In this document: positions 16,462 to 25,569 of the stretch, piece by piece | How positions within the stretch are numbered: position 1 is the stretch's first letter | Layout: every line of letters starts with the position of its first letter | From: Psychrobacillus lasiicapitis | GTDB taxonomy: Bacteria; Bacillota; Bacilli; Bacillales_A; Planococcaceae | DNA: 64,000 bases | Direction of reading: 5' to 3' | Assembly (NCBI RefSeq): GCF_006861795.1 | Contig: NZ_VDGH01000009.1 | Location: 1-64,000 of the forward strand | Notes under the pieces: generated by a model | Seen by the model: only the letters and a program-made list of their open reading frames with translations | What the model was told of the DNA's origin: nothing | Database searches by the model: none | Translations under genes and position numbers: made by a program

Positions 16462-18102
16462 GTGGATAGGATGGAAAAGAGATCATTACAAGCAAGGATT
16501 TTTGGATTTGGAGCCGTTTTTGTATCGGTTGTAGCAATTATGACGGGTATTTCTTTTTATTTTATCATTTCGCATGCGATTGAAGGTCAAGTCGGAGAAA
16601 GAGCGCTTAGTATCGCCGTAACTACAGCCGAACGACCAGATATTGTAGCAGGTTTTACGTCAGATAATCCAACAGAAGTCTTACAGCCAATCGCGATGGC
16701 CGTTCAGGCAAGTACAGGGGCAGAATATGTCGTTATTGGAGATAAAGAAGGTATCCGCTATGCGCATCCAGTAGTAGAAAGAATCGGGAAAAAAATGGTC
16801 GGGGATGACAATGAACAAGCCCTCCTATATGGAAAATCCTATATTTCAGAAGCTACTGGTACGCTTGGTACCGCGCTTAGAGGAAAAGCTCCTGTATTCG
16901 ATAAGGATGGGCATATTATTGGAATTATATCTGTTGGATTTTTAAAAGAGGATATGACAACGTTATTCATTCGCTATGTAGATAATATTGCCTATATCGT
17001 TGTAATTGCAATATTACTAGGCATTCTAGGTTCTAGTATATTAGCAAGGAATATTAAGAAAGAGTTGTTTGATCTGGAGCCAGTAGAAATTGCAAATCTG
17101 TTCACAGAGCGTAATGCATTGATAGAATCCGTTCGTGAAGGGATTGTAATGGTGGATGCAAAAGGCATGATTACAATGGCCAATTCAGCTGCACTTGAAA
17201 TATTATCATTACCGTCTCATACCAAATTAGTCGGGCGAAATATTTGGGAGGTTATACCAAATACTTATCTTCCGCAAGTATTAGAATCTGGTGAAGAGCA
17301 TTTAGATCGATCGATGGAGTTAAGAGGAAAAAAGGCAATCGTTAATCGTATACCCATTCGTGTCGGCGAGAAAATTATCGGAGCTGTATCAAGTTTTCGC
17401 TCCCAATCGGATATTGACCGTTTAGCAGAAGAACTATCACAAGTGAAGCAATATACAGAGGCTTTACGTGCTCAAACCCATGAATACAATAATTTTTTAT
17501 ATACCATTTCTGGTCTTATTCAACTGAACTCTTATGATGAAGCTATTAACTTAATCCATGTGGAAACAGCAGAGCATCAATCCCTTATTCAATTTATGAC
17601 GAAGCGTTTACAGGACCCGTTTCTTGGTGGGATTGTCATTGGGTTTCTTAATCGCGCAAAGGAATTAAAAGTGCGGTTTATATTGGATGAAGATAGTTAT
17701 TTAGAAAAGTTACCGAAGCATCTGCAGAAGCATCTCTTTGTTTCTATCATTGGTAACTTAGTGACGAATGCCTTTGAAGCAGTGGAGAAATTACCAGAAG
17801 AGCTACGCAATGTCCGCATATTGATTGTGGACAACGGAGAGGAAATCATAATAGAAGTGGAAGACTCCGGGGCAGGAGTACCTGCGGAAGTGCTAGATAT
17901 AGTTTGGAAAGAGAAAGTATCTACGAAAAGTGATACGAATCGGGGATTTGGTTTGGTAAAGGTAAAGGAAAACGTGAATGATTTAGGTGGTTCTATCGCG
18001 CTTGAAAAGGGAGATTTGGGCGGAGCATTGTTTATCGTTTCAATACCAAAAGGGGGTTATTTACATGACAAAGCAAATAGAGATTTTAATCGTGGAGGAT
18101 GA
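16462..18102 (+). CDS. CitS/DcuS-type sensor histidine kinase
   Basis: 546 residues: helix 1 at about 14-34, an extracellular single-Cache domain (about 35-170) with the ligand-side pattern EYVVIGDKEGIRYAHP, helix 2 at about 175-195, a cytoplasmic PAS domain (about 215-320), the SpoB-like dimerisation helix with phosphoacceptor His in RAQTHEYNNF, and an HATPase domain (VTNAFEAVEKL N-box; DSGAGVP G1; GFGLVKVKENV G2). This arrangement is the CitA/DcuS family, which senses external citrate or C4-dicarboxylates. GTG at 16462 has GGGGG 6 bases upstream; ATG at 16471 is the alternative. It overlaps the regulator gene by 38 bases. Confidence 0.92.
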   Translation: MDRMEKRSLQARIFGFGAVFVSVVAIMTGISFYFIISHAIEGQVGERALSIAVTTAERPDIVAGFTSDNPTEVLQPIAMAVQASTGAEYVVIGDKEGIRYAHPVVERIGKKMVGDDNEQALLYGKSYISEATGTLGTALRGKAPVFDKDGHIIGIISVGFLKEDMTTLFIRYVDNIAYIVVIAILLGILGSSILARNIKKELFDLEPVEIANLFTERNALIESVREGIVMVDAKGMITMANSAALEILSLPSHTKLVGRNIWEVIPNTYLPQVLESGEEHLDRSMELRGKKAIVNRIPIRVGEKIIGAVSSFRSQSDIDRLAEELSQVKQYTEALRAQTHEYNNFLYTISGLIQLNSYDEAINLIHVETAEHQSLIQFMTKRLQDPFLGGIVIGFLNRAKELKVRFILDEDSYLEKLPKHLQKHLFVSIIGNLVTNAFEAVEKLPEELRNVRILIVDNGEEIIIEVEDSGAGVPAEVLDIVWKEKVSTKSDTNRGFGLVKVKENVNDLGGSIALEKGDLGGALFIVSIPKGGYLHDKANRDFNRGG

Positions 18103-18754
18103 TAAACGAATTTCGGATATTCATCGACGATTTATCGAAAAGTTGGAAGGATTTAAAGTTATCGGCTCAGCGTATACAGGAGAAGAAGCAAAGGATTGGA
18201 TTATTTCATATATGCCAGATTTAATCTTACTGGACGTTTATCTGCCAGATACACTTGGAACGGATTTATTGACAATTATTCAAGAACATAGTCCAGACAC
18301 GGATATCATTTTTATCACTGCAGCAGCAGAATCGGAAATAGTAAAAAAAGCGTTCCGAGGCGGTGTGGCGGATTATATTTTAAAGCCATTAACATTCGAG
18401 AAGTTTAAAGAAAGTTTACTATCCTATAAAACGAAAAGAGACATTCTTACAGGCAGCGGGAGGGTACAGGAGGAATTGATCAAGTCACTTTGGAATAACA
18501 CTTCTTCCATTCCTCATTCGGAAGATACTCCGCCAAAAGGAATTGATCCCATTACAAAAGAAAAAGTGGTCAATCATATTAAGAAAGTAAATGACGGCAT
18601 TACAGCAGAAGCACTTGGGTTAGAGGTTGGAGTAAGTCGTTCGACTGCAAGACGTTACTTAGAGTATCTTGCATCTGAAAAGCTTGTCTATGCTGAGCTT
18701 ATTTACGGGACAGTTGGTAGACCAGAACGAAGATACTTCATTCATTCGTCGTGA
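18065..18754 (+). CDS. CitT/DcuR-type response regulator
   Basis: 229 residues. The receiver (about 1-122) has acidic pocket VEDD, phosphoacceptor Asp in LILLDVYLPD and Lys in YILKPLTFEKF. A linker leads to a C-terminal HTH (about 175-225; ITAEALGLEVGVSRSTARRYLEYL) typical of CitB/CitT/DcuR regulators. ATG at 18065 has AAGGGGG 8 bases upstream and lies inside the kinase gene. The likely target is the downstream tctCBA operon, whose start is 134 bases after this gene; that is inference from position. Confidence 0.92.
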   Translation: MTKQIEILIVEDDKRISDIHRRFIEKLEGFKVIGSAYTGEEAKDWIISYMPDLILLDVYLPDTLGTDLLTIIQEHSPDTDIIFITAAAESEIVKKAFRGGVADYILKPLTFEKFKESLLSYKTKRDILTGSGRVQEELIKSLWNNTSSIPHSEDTPPKGIDPITKEKVVNHIKKVNDGITAEALGLEVGVSRSTARRYLEYLASEKLVYAELIYGTVGRPERRYFIHSS

Positions 18755-18848
18755 ACAATATGAACAAAATGATTTCAATTTTCATTATCCAACTTATCAT
18801 CAGAAACATTGTATTAGTAAAATGTTCTGATAAATTAATAACAAGCGA

Positions 18849-18864
18849 ATGAAAACGCTGTCAT
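18849..18864 (+). promoter_or_regulatory. Putative CcpA catabolite-response element (cre)
   Basis: ATGAAAACGCTGTCAT matches the degenerate cre pattern WTGNAANCGNWNNCW and lies 24 bases before the tctC start codon. In that position CcpA would block transcription when preferred sugars are present, which fits a carboxylate uptake operon. Confidence 0.6.
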
Positions 18865-18888
18865 TACTTTGGGGATGAGGGGGATTTT

Positions 18889-19923
18889 ATGAAAACTTGG
18901 AAGAAGGTCACGTCAATCGCTTTTACAGCTGTTTTAGCAGTAGGGTTAGCGGCTTGTTCGTCAAGTGAAAAAGGAAGCGAAAGTAAAGTTGAAGGAGCTA
19001 GTGCATCGGATTATCCGAAAAATAATATTACGATTGTAGCTCCATCAGGTGCTGGAGGCGGATGGGATTTAACTGCTCGATCAATCGCTAAAACGATGAA
19101 TGATACAAAGTTAATCGAAAAACCAATCGTCGTTGAAAATAAACCAGGGGGCGGCGGAGCAGTTTACATGGCAGAGTTTGCAACGAAAGAAGCGAAAAAT
19201 GACTATGTACTGATGGTAAAGTCTCCACCAATTCTTATTAACAATGATAAAGCGGAAGGGAACAGCCCTTACGGTTACAAAGATACAACACCACTTGCGC
19301 AACTAACTCGTGACTACGGAGCGATTGTTGTGAAAAGTGATTCATCTTTCGAAACATTGCAAGATGTGCTAGATGCGATTAAAGCTGATCCAACAGCAGT
19401 AACACTTGCAGGTGGTTCTGCACCTGGTTCAATGGATCATCTTGTAGGAATCTTGCCTGCATTTGAAGCGGGAATTGATCCGAAAGCAGTGAAGTATGTG
19501 TCATATGATGGTGGTGGAGAAGCGGTTGCTGCATTATTAGGCGGTAATGCAGACGTTATCGCAACAGATGCATCTACGATCGCAACATATGCAAAATCTG
19601 GAGATGTACGCGTATTGGCAGTTAGCTCTTCTGAACGTTTAGAAGGAGAACTAGCAGATGTACCTACTTATAAAGAATCAGGTATCAATGCAGAGTTTAC
19701 TATCTGGAGAGGTATTTTTGGACCGAAAGAAATGTCTGAAGGTGCAAAAAACTATTGGTCTGACAAACTAGCAGAAATGGTTGAAACAGACGAGTGGAAA
19801 GCAGAGTTAGAAAAGAATGGCTGGGCAAGCGAATACCGTAACTCAGCAGACTTTACTACTTATTTAGAAGAACAAGATAAAGTGATTTTAGAACTTTTAA
19901 CAGCACTTGGTATGCAAAAATAA
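18889..19923 (+). CDS. tctC: Tripartite tricarboxylate transporter substrate-binding lipoprotein
   Basis: 344 residues. The lipoprotein signal ends VGLAAC with cysteine at residue 23. The mature part is a TctC/Bug-fold binding protein: VAPSGAGGGWDLTARSIAK near the start, KPGGGGAVYMAEFA and GGSAPGSMDHLVG are the typical ligand-pocket loops. It captures citrate or related carboxylates outside the cell and delivers them to TctAB. The gene is separated from tctB by a hairpin, which would give more binding protein than membrane subunits. Control by the upstream two-component pair and the cre site is likely. Confidence 0.93.
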   Translation: MKTWKKVTSIAFTAVLAVGLAACSSSEKGSESKVEGASASDYPKNNITIVAPSGAGGGWDLTARSIAKTMNDTKLIEKPIVVENKPGGGGAVYMAEFATKEAKNDYVLMVKSPPILINNDKAEGNSPYGYKDTTPLAQLTRDYGAIVVKSDSSFETLQDVLDAIKADPTAVTLAGGSAPGSMDHLVGILPAFEAGIDPKAVKYVSYDGGGEAVAALLGGNADVIATDASTIATYAKSGDVRVLAVSSSERLEGELADVPTYKESGINAEFTIWRGIFGPKEMSEGAKNYWSDKLAEMVETDEWKAELEKNGWASEYRNSADFTTYLEEQDKVILELLTALGMQK

Positions 19924-19931
19924 TAGTATAT

Positions 19932-19955
19932 AGGCGGCTGCAAAGTCGCCTTTTT
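19932..19955 (+). terminator. Intra-operon hairpin after tctC
   Basis: AGGCGGCT pairs with AGTCGCCT around GCAA and is followed by TTTTT. It lies between tctC and tctB and probably lowers expression of the downstream membrane genes. Confidence 0.8.
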
Positions 19956-19976
19956 AAGTTAGGAGCGATTAAAAAT

Positions 19977-20426
19977 ATGAATAAAAAATTCGATCGGTTT
20001 GCCGGTTTTGCCTTTTTGTTAGTCGGGATTTTGTTTCTTGTAGAGAGTCAAAAAATTTCTGACAGTGCATACGGCTCATCCGTCGGTCCAAAAATATTTC
20101 CGATGTGGCTTGGTATTATATTAATTGCTTTAAGTGCTCGTCTTTTATATGAAACATTTAAATACAAATCGGAAGAATCGAAGAAAGAGCGACTGCAATA
20201 TAAAAAGTTCCTGATCATTTTTGTAAGTGCAGTGCTTTATGCCTTTTTCTTAGAGAAGATTGGATATGTCGTATCTACTTTTCTATTTTTACTAATTGCT
20301 TTTCAAACGGTGGAGCGCGGAAAAATGGTTTATTCCATTCTTATTTCAGCTGCTTTTTCATTTGGTGTCTATTATATGTTTTCGGAGCTTCTCGGCGGTT
20401 CATTGCCAGGATTTCCGTTGTTGTAG
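19977..20426 (+). CDS. tctB: Tripartite tricarboxylate transporter small membrane subunit
   Basis: 149 residues with four membrane helices (about 8-26, 40-60, 80-98, 112-140). It has the TctB pattern YGSSVGPKIFPMWLG after the first helix, which is shared across the family. TctB associates with TctA in the membrane. ATG follows AGGAGCGATTAAAAAT. It lies 18 bases before tctA. Confidence 0.9.
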   Translation: MNKKFDRFAGFAFLLVGILFLVESQKISDSAYGSSVGPKIFPMWLGIILIALSARLLYETFKYKSEESKKERLQYKKFLIIFVSAVLYAFFLEKIGYVVSTFLFLLIAFQTVERGKMVYSILISAAFSFGVYYMFSELLGGSLPGFPLL

Positions 20427-20444
20427 AGAGGAAGGAGTTAAGCT

Positions 20445-21971
20445 ATGGATACATTACAATTTTTAGCAGACGGTTTTAGTGTCGCTTTTCAGTGGCAAAA
20501 TTTATTGTTTGCTTTGGTCGGCGTTATCATTGGGACAGCAGTAGGAGTGTTACCGGGTATAGGTCCGATGAGCGGTGTTGCTCTCCTAATTCCTGTAACA
20601 GCAACGATTACTTCAGGTATGCCAACTAGTGCAGCTGCGGCGAGTTCAATTATTTTATTAGCAGGGGTTTATTATGGAGCGATGTACGGAGGATCAACTA
20701 CTTCTATTTTATTGAACACACCAGGGGAATCCTCTTCCGTTGTAACGACATTAGATGGTTATCAAATGGCACAACAAGGTCGTGCAGGAGTGGCTTTGGC
20801 AATTTCGGCAATTGGATCATTTTGTGCTGGGATTGTAGCACTGATCGGCCTTGTTCTTTTAGCAGAACCGTTATCAAATGTTGCCGTAAAGTTTGGACCA
20901 GCGGAATACTTTTCTTTAATGTTATTAGGATTAGCAGCAGTTAGTGGGCTTGCAGGAAAGTCGATGACAAAAGCGTTGATCATGACTGTTTTAGGGCTAA
21001 TGCTTGGAACAATTGGAATCGATGCTGTTTCTGGTATTGCTCGATTTACATACGATCAGCCTATTTTGTATTCCGGACTTGAATTTTTAACAGTTGCTGT
21101 AGGGTTATTTGCACTTGGAGAAGTATTTAAAACGATTTTAGAGAAAGATGAAGAGACGGGTGCAATTGCCAAAATTCATCGTATAATGCCAACTAAACAA
21201 GACCTGAAAGACAGTGCAATACCAATTACGCGTGGCTCTCTTCTTGGATTCTTTATAGGAGTTTTACCAGGAGCGGGTGCGACACTTGCCTCTTTCTTCT
21301 CGTATATGACAGAGAAAAAATTTAGTAAAAACCCAGAAACGTTTGGTAAAGGAAATATTGCAGGTGTAGCTGGTCCCGAGTCAGCAAATAATGCTGCTTC
21401 TGGTGGGGCAATGATTCCACTTTTAACTTTAGGAATTCCTGGATCAGGTACAACTGCAATATTAATGGGCGCACTAATCATGTACAATATTCAACCAGGT
21501 CCATTACTGTTTGACGAGCACCCAGAAGTTGCATGGGGACTAATCGCAAGTATGTTCATCGGAAACTTAATGTTACTTGTGTTGAATATGCCATTAGTTC
21601 GCGTCTTTGCAAAAATTATTGAAACACCTAAAAAGTATTTACTACCGATGATAGTCGCAATTTCCTTCTTTGGTGTGTACGCAGTCCAATACACAACATT
21701 TGATTTGTTTTTACTTTTAGGTTGCGGTGTTTTAGGTTATTTATTGTCTAAGAATGATTACCCAGTGGCTCCTTTAGTACTTGCCCTTGTATTAGGACCG
21801 ATGATCGAAAATAATATGCGACGTGCATTAACCATTTCAAATGGAGACTTCAGCATTTTCTTTACGAAACCATTATCATTGGTGTTCATCGTAGCGGCAG
21901 CAGCGTGGTTGTTAGTTCCTTTACTGCTCAAGCTTAGAGGACGAAAAGTTATTATAAATGAAGAAGGTTAA
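20445..21971 (+). CDS. tctA: Tripartite tricarboxylate transporter large membrane subunit
   Basis: 508 residues with about twelve membrane helices. The duplicated TctA motif appears as GTAVGVLPGIGPMSGVALLIP near residue 30 and again as GFFIGVLPGAGATLASFFSY near residue 270, and GGSTTSILLNTPGESSSVVT marks the substrate loop. It is the carboxylate/Na+ channel of the TctCBA complex. It is the final gene of the operon, with a strong terminator 7 bases after the stop. Confidence 0.94.
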   Translation: MDTLQFLADGFSVAFQWQNLLFALVGVIIGTAVGVLPGIGPMSGVALLIPVTATITSGMPTSAAAASSIILLAGVYYGAMYGGSTTSILLNTPGESSSVVTTLDGYQMAQQGRAGVALAISAIGSFCAGIVALIGLVLLAEPLSNVAVKFGPAEYFSLMLLGLAAVSGLAGKSMTKALIMTVLGLMLGTIGIDAVSGIARFTYDQPILYSGLEFLTVAVGLFALGEVFKTILEKDEETGAIAKIHRIMPTKQDLKDSAIPITRGSLLGFFIGVLPGAGATLASFFSYMTEKKFSKNPETFGKGNIAGVAGPESANNAASGGAMIPLLTLGIPGSGTTAILMGALIMYNIQPGPLLFDEHPEVAWGLIASMFIGNLMLLVLNMPLVRVFAKIIETPKKYLLPMIVAISFFGVYAVQYTTFDLFLLLGCGVLGYLLSKNDYPVAPLVLALVLGPMIENNMRRALTISNGDFSIFFTKPLSLVFIVAAAAWLLVPLLLKLRGRKVIINEEG

Positions 21972-21978
21972 TAGAAAT

Positions 21979-22009
21979 GCAGACTCAGGTAGAGAGTCTG
22001 CATTTTTTG
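21979..22009 (+). terminator. Terminator of the tct operon
   Basis: A 9-bp perfect stem (TGCAGACTC, 21979-21987, with 21995-22003) is followed by TTTTTT. Confidence 0.93.
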
Positions 22010-22108
22010 TTAAACCTATGTAATAGTGTAACGTACCGCTTCTTTTCTCAAACACTAATTTTCATGATACGATTGGAGTATATAAAGTTTTGTAAGGGGG
22101 TAGATTCT

Positions 22109-22723
22109 GTGTTCATGGATAAGCTGAAGAATAGGTTAAATGAAAATCAGCCTCTGTTTATCGGAGAGGAGACAGCATTTCGTTCAGCTGTTATGATACC
22201 ACTTGTTCAAGTAGATAATGAATGGCATGTTCTTTTTGAAGTACGATCACTAACGATGAGAAAACAACCAGGGGATATTAGTTTTCCGGGTGGTCGAATT
22301 GATGCAACAGATGCATCGCCAATGGAAGCAGCCATACGAGAAACCCATGAAGAACTAGGAATACATCCAGCATCCATCAGCGTATTGGGACAAATGAGTG
22401 CATATGTTTCATCTCCCTCTTTCGTTGTGTATCCGTTTGTAGCGACGGTTGACCAGCATCCAATACATTCCTTTAATAAGCAAGAGGTCGAAGAGGTATT
22501 CACGATACCGGTCGACTGGTTGTTGAACTATCAGCCTTATATGCATACAGTATCTGTTCAACCGATGCCCTTGACCGATTTTCCCTTTGAAAAGATTATG
22601 AATGGCGATAAATATCAATGGAGACCACGGGCGATCGAGGAGTGGTTTTATGATTTTGGAAAATATACAATATGGGGTTTGACCGCTAGAATATTAAAAC
22701 ATTTTGTAGAGACGATCAAATAA
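22109..22723 (+). CDS. NUDIX hydrolase, CoA pyrophosphatase type
   Basis: 204 residues. The Nudix box is visible as GGRIDATDASPMEAAIRE followed by THEELGI, matching G-x5-E-x7-REUxEExGU with the insert common in NudL/YeaB proteins. The preceding MRKQPGDISFPGG matches the NudL-specific UPF0035 signature LLxxRxxxLRxHxGQVxFPGG in spirit. These enzymes cleave CoA or its oxidised forms to phosphopantetheine and ADP. GTG at 22109 is chosen because AAGGGGG lies 8 bases upstream; ATG at 22115 is the alternative. Confidence 0.85.
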   Translation: MFMDKLKNRLNENQPLFIGEETAFRSAVMIPLVQVDNEWHVLFEVRSLTMRKQPGDISFPGGRIDATDASPMEAAIRETHEELGIHPASISVLGQMSAYVSSPSFVVYPFVATVDQHPIHSFNKQEVEEVFTIPVDWLLNYQPYMHTVSVQPMPLTDFPFEKIMNGDKYQWRPRAIEEWFYDFGKYTIWGLTARILKHFVETIK

Positions 22724-22823
22724 GTAATGTTGGAATTTTTATTAAAGTATCCGAATAGGCTGATATAACGAAGAGTGTACAAGAATTCAATTATTGCTGC
22801 TCTTACGATAAGGAGGCTAGTTG

Positions 22824-23645
22824 ATGACAGTGTCGGAAGGAAAGTATGTGGAAGTAGACCCTGGTGTAGAATTATATGTGCAAGATGTAGGAAGTGGGGA
22901 ACCAATCGTTTTCATCCCTGGCTTTACGTTTACAACGGAAGTTTTTACTCATCAAGTGGAGCATTTCTCGAAAACAAATCGAGTCATTGTTATCGATCCA
23001 AGAAGTCATGGGCGCTCATCGATTACGTTACAGGGAAATGATTATGTAACGCATGGTACCGATTTGGCAAAGGTACTCGATATATTACAACTAAAGAACG
23101 TAACACTGGCAGGCTGGTCATTCGGTTGCTTAACTATTTGGGAGTATTTAAAACAACACGGCTATGACAATGTAAACTCTCTTATTTTCATTGATATGTC
23201 ACCAAAGGCATTGTCGACAAACGGTGTAGAAGATTGGGTGGAAGGTCCTCTAGATGATATTGGAGCAATTTATAACACGTACTTACGCGATCCGGCAGGT
23301 CAACGAGAATTTATCAAGGCATATACAACAAGTGTCATGGTGCAGCGTGATGTAATGGAAGAGGAGTTAAATTGGTTAGTGGAGCAATCTTTAAAAACTC
23401 CTCATTATATTGCTGCGAATTTATTTGCATCTGGTATGTTCTCTGATTATCGAGAACAAGCGAGAGAAGCTAGTGAAACAGTACCGACATTAACGATTGT
23501 GGCGAACCATTGGGCAGATAAAGCAATTGCTTTTACACAAAAGATCTCTCCTCAGTCGAGTATAGAAGTACTTGGTGGACACCTTATGTTCTGGGAACAT
23601 AGTAAGGAATTTAACAAGTTCGTAAATCAGTTCTTAGAAGGCTGA
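22824..23645 (+). CDS. Alpha/beta hydrolase
   Basis: 273 residues of the alpha/beta-hydrolase fold. The nucleophile elbow is GWSFG (Ser99), IDPRSHGRS precedes it as in the haloperoxidase/lactonase group, and the catalytic His is in GGHLMFWEH near the C-terminus. The family covers esterases, lactonases and epoxide hydrolases; the substrate is unknown. ATG at 22824 has AAGGAGG 7 bases upstream. It is monocistronic, with its own terminator. Confidence 0.85.
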   Translation: MTVSEGKYVEVDPGVELYVQDVGSGEPIVFIPGFTFTTEVFTHQVEHFSKTNRVIVIDPRSHGRSSITLQGNDYVTHGTDLAKVLDILQLKNVTLAGWSFGCLTIWEYLKQHGYDNVNSLIFIDMSPKALSTNGVEDWVEGPLDDIGAIYNTYLRDPAGQREFIKAYTTSVMVQRDVMEEELNWLVEQSLKTPHYIAANLFASGMFSDYREQAREASETVPTLTIVANHWADKAIAFTQKISPQSSIEVLGGHLMFWEHSKEFNKFVNQFLEG

Positions 23646-23670
23646 CCTTTGACGGAAATAATTAAAGAAA

Positions 23671-23707
23671 TGCAGACTCTCTATTAGGTGAGGGGCTGTA
23701 TTTTTTT
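23671..23707 (+). terminator. Terminator of the alpha/beta hydrolase gene
   Basis: TGCAGACTCTC (23671-23681) pairs with GAGGGGCTGTA (23690-23700) with wobbles and one mismatch, followed by seven T. Confidence 0.8.
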
Positions 23708-23847
23708 ATGCTGTAGAGGAAGTTATAAAAAGTTAGAAATATGGCATGTGTACCAATATAAAACCTATCTAAGGATACTGCGTGTTAATAGCACTAAGAT
23801 ATTCGCTTGCTAAATCTCTACTAGAGGTATCCAGCAAATGGCTATGG

Positions 23848-23930
23848 GCGACCAACCAGTAATGGAAAGCAACTAAATTAGCGCGAGAGCAACCAAATCA
23901 CTATAAAAGCAACTAATTCTTAAAATAACA
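23848..23930. repeat. 20-21-bp repeat array (GCAACC type), copy 1
   Basis: GCGACC/GCAACT/GCAACC/GCAACT cores start at 23848, 23869, 23889 and 23909. A 30-base stretch (23869-23898) and the flanking TTCTTAAAATAACAAGTTTA are identical to the array at 40031-40114. It lies in the gene-free stretch 23646-24106, which otherwise holds only the hydrolase terminator and the pcp promoter region. Confidence 0.75.
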
Positions 23931-24106
23931 AGTTTAAGGTTTGTGACTCGTTTTGCTACGGATTGGCTTTCACTGATGTTCCCACATGCTATATCGGATA
24001 GTCATAGGTTTTGCTCTACAATGATTATTTATAAGCGCTCATTGTGTTGACTTAAGAGTAAAAGAAACACAAAATAAGATTAAAGACTAAACGAGGAGGC
24101 AATACG

Positions 24107-24709
24107 ATGAAGAAGCTATTATTAACAGGATTTGAACCGTTTTTATCTTTTACAGTTAACCCTACCATGCGTATAGTAGAGGAACTCAATGGCCTGGAAA
24201 TTGGAGGCTATCAAGTGTTAAGTCGAGTACTACCAGTCGATTTTGCTGTATCTGGTGCTAAAATTTTAACACATATCGAAGATGTTAAGCCCGATGTGGT
24301 AATTTCATTAGGGTTAGCGGGGGGCAGATATAAAATCACTCCAGAACGAATCGCCATCAATGTGAAAGATGGAGCAGCCGACAATGAGGGGAATATTCCG
24401 GTAGATGAAACTATTAATATAGAAGGAGAGCCAGGCTACTTTTCCACATTACCTATTCGCCAAATGGTTAATAAACTAGTAGAAGAAGGGTTTCCTGCAG
24501 AAATATCCAATACGGCGGGAACTTATCTATGCAACAATGTTATGTATGAAGCGCTGCATTATGCCAAAACAGTGAATCCCAGTATGAAAGCAGGGTTTAT
24601 CCATATTCCCGCATCTCATGAATTAGCGATTCAGCACGGGAAAATTCCTAGTTGGTCACATGCAGATTTGAAGAAGAGTGTAGAAATTTGTATTGGAGAA
24701 TTAGTGTAA
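24107..24709 (+). CDS. pcp: Pyroglutamyl-peptidase I (pyrrolidone-carboxylate peptidase)
   Basis: 200 residues, close to the usual ~215 of family C15. The catalytic triad is visible: Glu80 in ITPERIAIN, Cys142 in SNTAGTYLCNN and His166 in GFIHIPASHE. The N-terminus LLTGFEPF is also diagnostic. It removes N-terminal pyroglutamate from peptides in the cytosol. ATG follows GAGGAGG. The product is slightly short at the C-terminus, but all active-site parts are kept. Confidence 0.95.
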   Translation: MKKLLLTGFEPFLSFTVNPTMRIVEELNGLEIGGYQVLSRVLPVDFAVSGAKILTHIEDVKPDVVISLGLAGGRYKITPERIAINVKDGAADNEGNIPVDETINIEGEPGYFSTLPIRQMVNKLVEEGFPAEISNTAGTYLCNNVMYEALHYAKTVNPSMKAGFIHIPASHELAIQHGKIPSWSHADLKKSVEICIGELV

Positions 24710-24750
24710 GCTGAGAGGAATAATCAGAATAGGTATTCTGGCATACCTGT

Positions 24751-24775
24751 TTCCTTTGAAAAAGGAAATTATTTT
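24751..24775 (+). terminator. Possible terminator after pcp
   Basis: TTCCTTT pairs with AAAGGAA around a 3-4-base loop and is followed by TTATTTTA. It is short and lies only about 25 bases before the next start codon, so it may be weak. Confidence 0.35.
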
Positions 24776-24799
24776 ATAAAAGGCTAAGGGGGTAGAAAG

Positions 24800-25462
24800 A
24801 TGTACCGTAAAGAATTATTTGTATTCCAAGAAGGAAGGCCCATTCGAGCAATTGTAAGAAACTATAAAAAAGAAGATTTTAAAGACTTGATCGCCATTCA
24901 GCAAGAATGTTTTCCACCCCCTTTTCCATCTGAATTGTGGTGGAGTGAGGAGCAACTTACAAACCATGTAAAGCTTTATCCAGAAGGTGCATTATGCGTA
25001 GAGATAAATGGTGAGCTTGTTGGTTCCATTACTGGATTATTAGTTCCTTTTGATCCAGAAAACCCAATACATACTTGGGAGGAAGTAACAGATCATGGGT
25101 ACATTAGAAATCACGATCCTAAAGAAAAAACATTGTATATTGTTGATATCTCTGTCAAACCTGCATTTCGCAAGCTCGACTTAGGAAAGCTATTGATGCA
25201 AGCTGTATATGAGCGGGTAGTTCACGATGATTTGGACCGGGTGCTTGGAGGAGGAAGGATGCCAGGATATCACCATTATGCGACGCAAATGACACCTCAA
25301 CAGTATGTGGAAAATGTTCTAGTTGGTAATTTGAAAGATCCAGTAATTTCGTTTTTGCTCAGATGTGGACGTACTCCAGTTTGTGTTGTGCCAGATTATT
25401 TGGAGGATGAGGAGTCACATAATAATGCTTTGTTGATGGAATGGAAAAATCCTTTCAAATAA
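24800..25462 (+). CDS. GNAT-family N-acetyltransferase
   Basis: 220 residues. The GNAT core runs from about residue 15 (IVRNYKKEDFKDLIAIQQECFP) to 165. The acetyl-CoA loop region is VDISVKPAFRKLDLGKLLM, in which the usual Q/R-x-x-G-x-G/A motif is altered (R-K-L-D-L-G), so cofactor binding should be checked. The 60-residue tail YATQMTPQQYVENVLVG resembles GNAT proteins linked to carbon-nitrogen hydrolases of the YhcX type. A nitrilase/GNAT pair lies 1.7 kb downstream. ATG follows AAGGGGG. Confidence 0.75.
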   Translation: MYRKELFVFQEGRPIRAIVRNYKKEDFKDLIAIQQECFPPPFPSELWWSEEQLTNHVKLYPEGALCVEINGELVGSITGLLVPFDPENPIHTWEEVTDHGYIRNHDPKEKTLYIVDISVKPAFRKLDLGKLLMQAVYERVVHDDLDRVLGGGRMPGYHHYATQMTPQQYVENVLVGNLKDPVISFLLRCGRTPVCVVPDYLEDEESHNNALLMEWKNPFK

Positions 25463-25569
25463 CTGAATACTAGTTTTTCATGAAAGGTATAAGGAATTGA
25501 AACTTTTTACTACATCGAACAGTAAAGTAATTATCACTTGTTCGCAAATGGAAAGTAAAAAGGAGTTGA

